This document shows positions 62,742 through 64,000 of a stretch of 64,000 nucleotides of DNA, piece by piece. Both the position numbers and the translations under genes were made by a program. The DNA is from Phoronis australis. Lineage: Eukaryota; Phoronida; Phoronidae. Under the pieces are notes generated by a model. It saw nothing but the letters and a program-made list of their open reading frames with translations. It was not told the origin of the DNA and ran no database searches. Where the stretch lies: contig NMRA01000206.1 of the NCBI GenBank assembly GCA_002633005.1, positions 533,203-597,202 on the forward strand. Reading direction: 5' to 3'. Numbering within the stretch: position 1 is the stretch's first letter; the number at the start of each line of letters is the position of its first letter.

Positions 62742-64000
62742 CACTGTTGTAAATGGAAATACCGATACGTGATTGTCGTATTGTACGATGTTTTTATTGA
62801 TTCAAAATTATCCAAACACTGTTGTATTTGACTTTTGAATAGGAAAGAACTCTTTGACAGTCCATTGTTTGTCCTTTGAACACTAAAATCGCCACGACTA
62901 TTATCGATACGCCTCGTTTTCATCTCGTGTACTCTTATTGCCCACTGACTATCCGCAGTGGCAAAATAAATGAACTACAGCAGTACAACAAGTCAGAGAG
63001 TTACAAAAACAGCACCATCATCACCACCACAAGCGCCAGCACCATCATCATCCATCACCATCACCGTCGACGTCTTCATCGTCATCGTCATCATCAATCA
63101 GTGTCGTCGTCGTCGTACGACCAACCATCAATAGGATGACGATTCTGGCTGTTGAGCTACGGTCACAAATCAAGATAGATACAAGCCGATAAAACTCTAC
63201 AAGTTGTGATGGCGGACGACACGTGGTCAGTGTGCAGCGACATACCTTGACCAAACTACTCGTCATATCACGACCGGAATTGAATAACTTGCACATTAAT
63301 TGCCTGCGAAAAGCAGTAATGCATGTGTGTACAGTCCCGCCTCCAATATGCCTTTTAATAATAACGTAGCCAGTACCATTTTTGTTATTGCTTGGAAATG
63401 TTATATTGGCGCCGAAACATGTCGCGACAGGAAGTAGTGTTCAGACCTGCGCACTCATGAACCTAGTTTCTCGCGGCCTACAGCTGAACATGACATTGGT
63501 GTAATCTCGAACCTTTTGTGGACAGTTGACATTGTAGAAAAGTGTAAATTTTGTTCAAGTGCCGCGTTTGGTGTCGGTGAGTAGTGTTTCATAGTGAAGG
63601 AGTCCTTGGAAAATGTTTTTTTGATTGCCACTCCGACACTTGAACGAATTTATGGCCCGAAGTGGCTGAAAGTATGGCCTGGCAAACGTGTTATTTCACT
63701 GAAATGCTGTTTGTTTTTTGCACTTTCCACCCGTAATTTGCGCACTGTTCGCGACAGGGGTGACACACTCTAGCACTGAAGCACTGCGTACTGTGCACGC
63801 TAGGGTCAGGCCGTGAACATTGACACCAGGGGGAGCTGTGACAAACATTGCCCGCCGTCCTCACGAGTGCAAAGCGACTTCATTACATGAGATTGACGTT
63901 TGATTCCCACAAAAGACTGAGTGGCATTCAAACTTATCTCCCCTACATAGCACGCACTGCCGCACAATTCATAGACATTTCACTCTCATTACCGAGGAGT
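62742..64000. other. Region upstream of GH9-like copy 2
   Basis: Presumed 5' UTR and promoter of copy 2; no core element can be defended. Contains a CAT/TCG simple repeat (63014-63115). The last 700 bp are more CpG-rich and might hold a 5' exon of another gene, with no sequence proof. Confidence 0.35.
63014..63115. repeat. CAT/TCG-rich simple repeat
   Basis: caccatcatcaccaccac, catcatcatcc and tcatcgtcatcgtcatcatc units. Frames over it (Asp or His rich) are artefacts. Confidence 0.85.

Overview
The window is animal nuclear DNA. It has split genes with GT-AG introns, many interspersed transposon fossils (Penelope-like, L1/Tx1-type and another LINE, Kolobok/T2-like THAP elements, 5-bp-TSD hAT-like MITEs), microsatellites and assembly gaps. 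Family-9 glycosyl hydrolase (GH9, cellulase) genes together with this repeat mix fit a marine invertebrate, perhaps a highly polymorphic deuterostome. That assignment is inference; nothing here fixes the species.

Two paralogous genes on the minus strand account for most of the real coding sequence. Each encodes a signal peptide, a small PAN/apple-like Cys domain and a full-length GH9 fold. Copy 1 runs from 19950 down to 1858 and copy 2 from 62741 down to 30560. I could place eight exons in each. Exons 2 to 8 have identical lengths in both copies (168, 188, 163, 100, 305, 172 and 191 bp) and identical phases, so they are a head-to-tail duplication. The very last codons are unresolved. In both copies the residues that make GH9 a glycosidase are changed: the DAGD motif reads HEGS, the catalytic acid Glu (NEVA) reads Lys, and the HHR motif and an active-site Trp are also altered. 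The fold motifs remain. They look like conserved pseudoenzymes or lectin-like secreted proteins, not cellulases.

A third gene, a single-exon 924-residue LRR-LRRCT-Ig-transmembrane receptor (39682-42456, minus), lies inside the 16-kb last intron of copy 2.

Layout: 1-0.4 kb Penelope fragment; 1.9-20 kb GH9-like copy 1, with an L1/Tx1 LINE in intron 7, a Penelope element and a Kolobok-like copy in intron 3, and a gap at 15.2-15.5 kb; 20-30.5 kb intergenic, with a complete Kolobok-like element, a CA microsatellite, a gap at 26.6-27.5 kb and an 18-bp tandem array; 30.6-62.7 kb GH9-like copy 2. Intron 7 of copy 2 holds a Kolobok-like element split by a composite of two MITEs, then the LRR receptor, THAP-like remnants and a LINE fragment. 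Introns 2-3 hold a 2.3-2.6 kb near-identical tandem duplication, joined at a single N, that duplicates exon 3 and is probably an assembly (haplotype) artefact. 62.7-64 kb is upstream sequence with no supported gene. I found no functional RNA gene, CRISPR array or convincing promoter.
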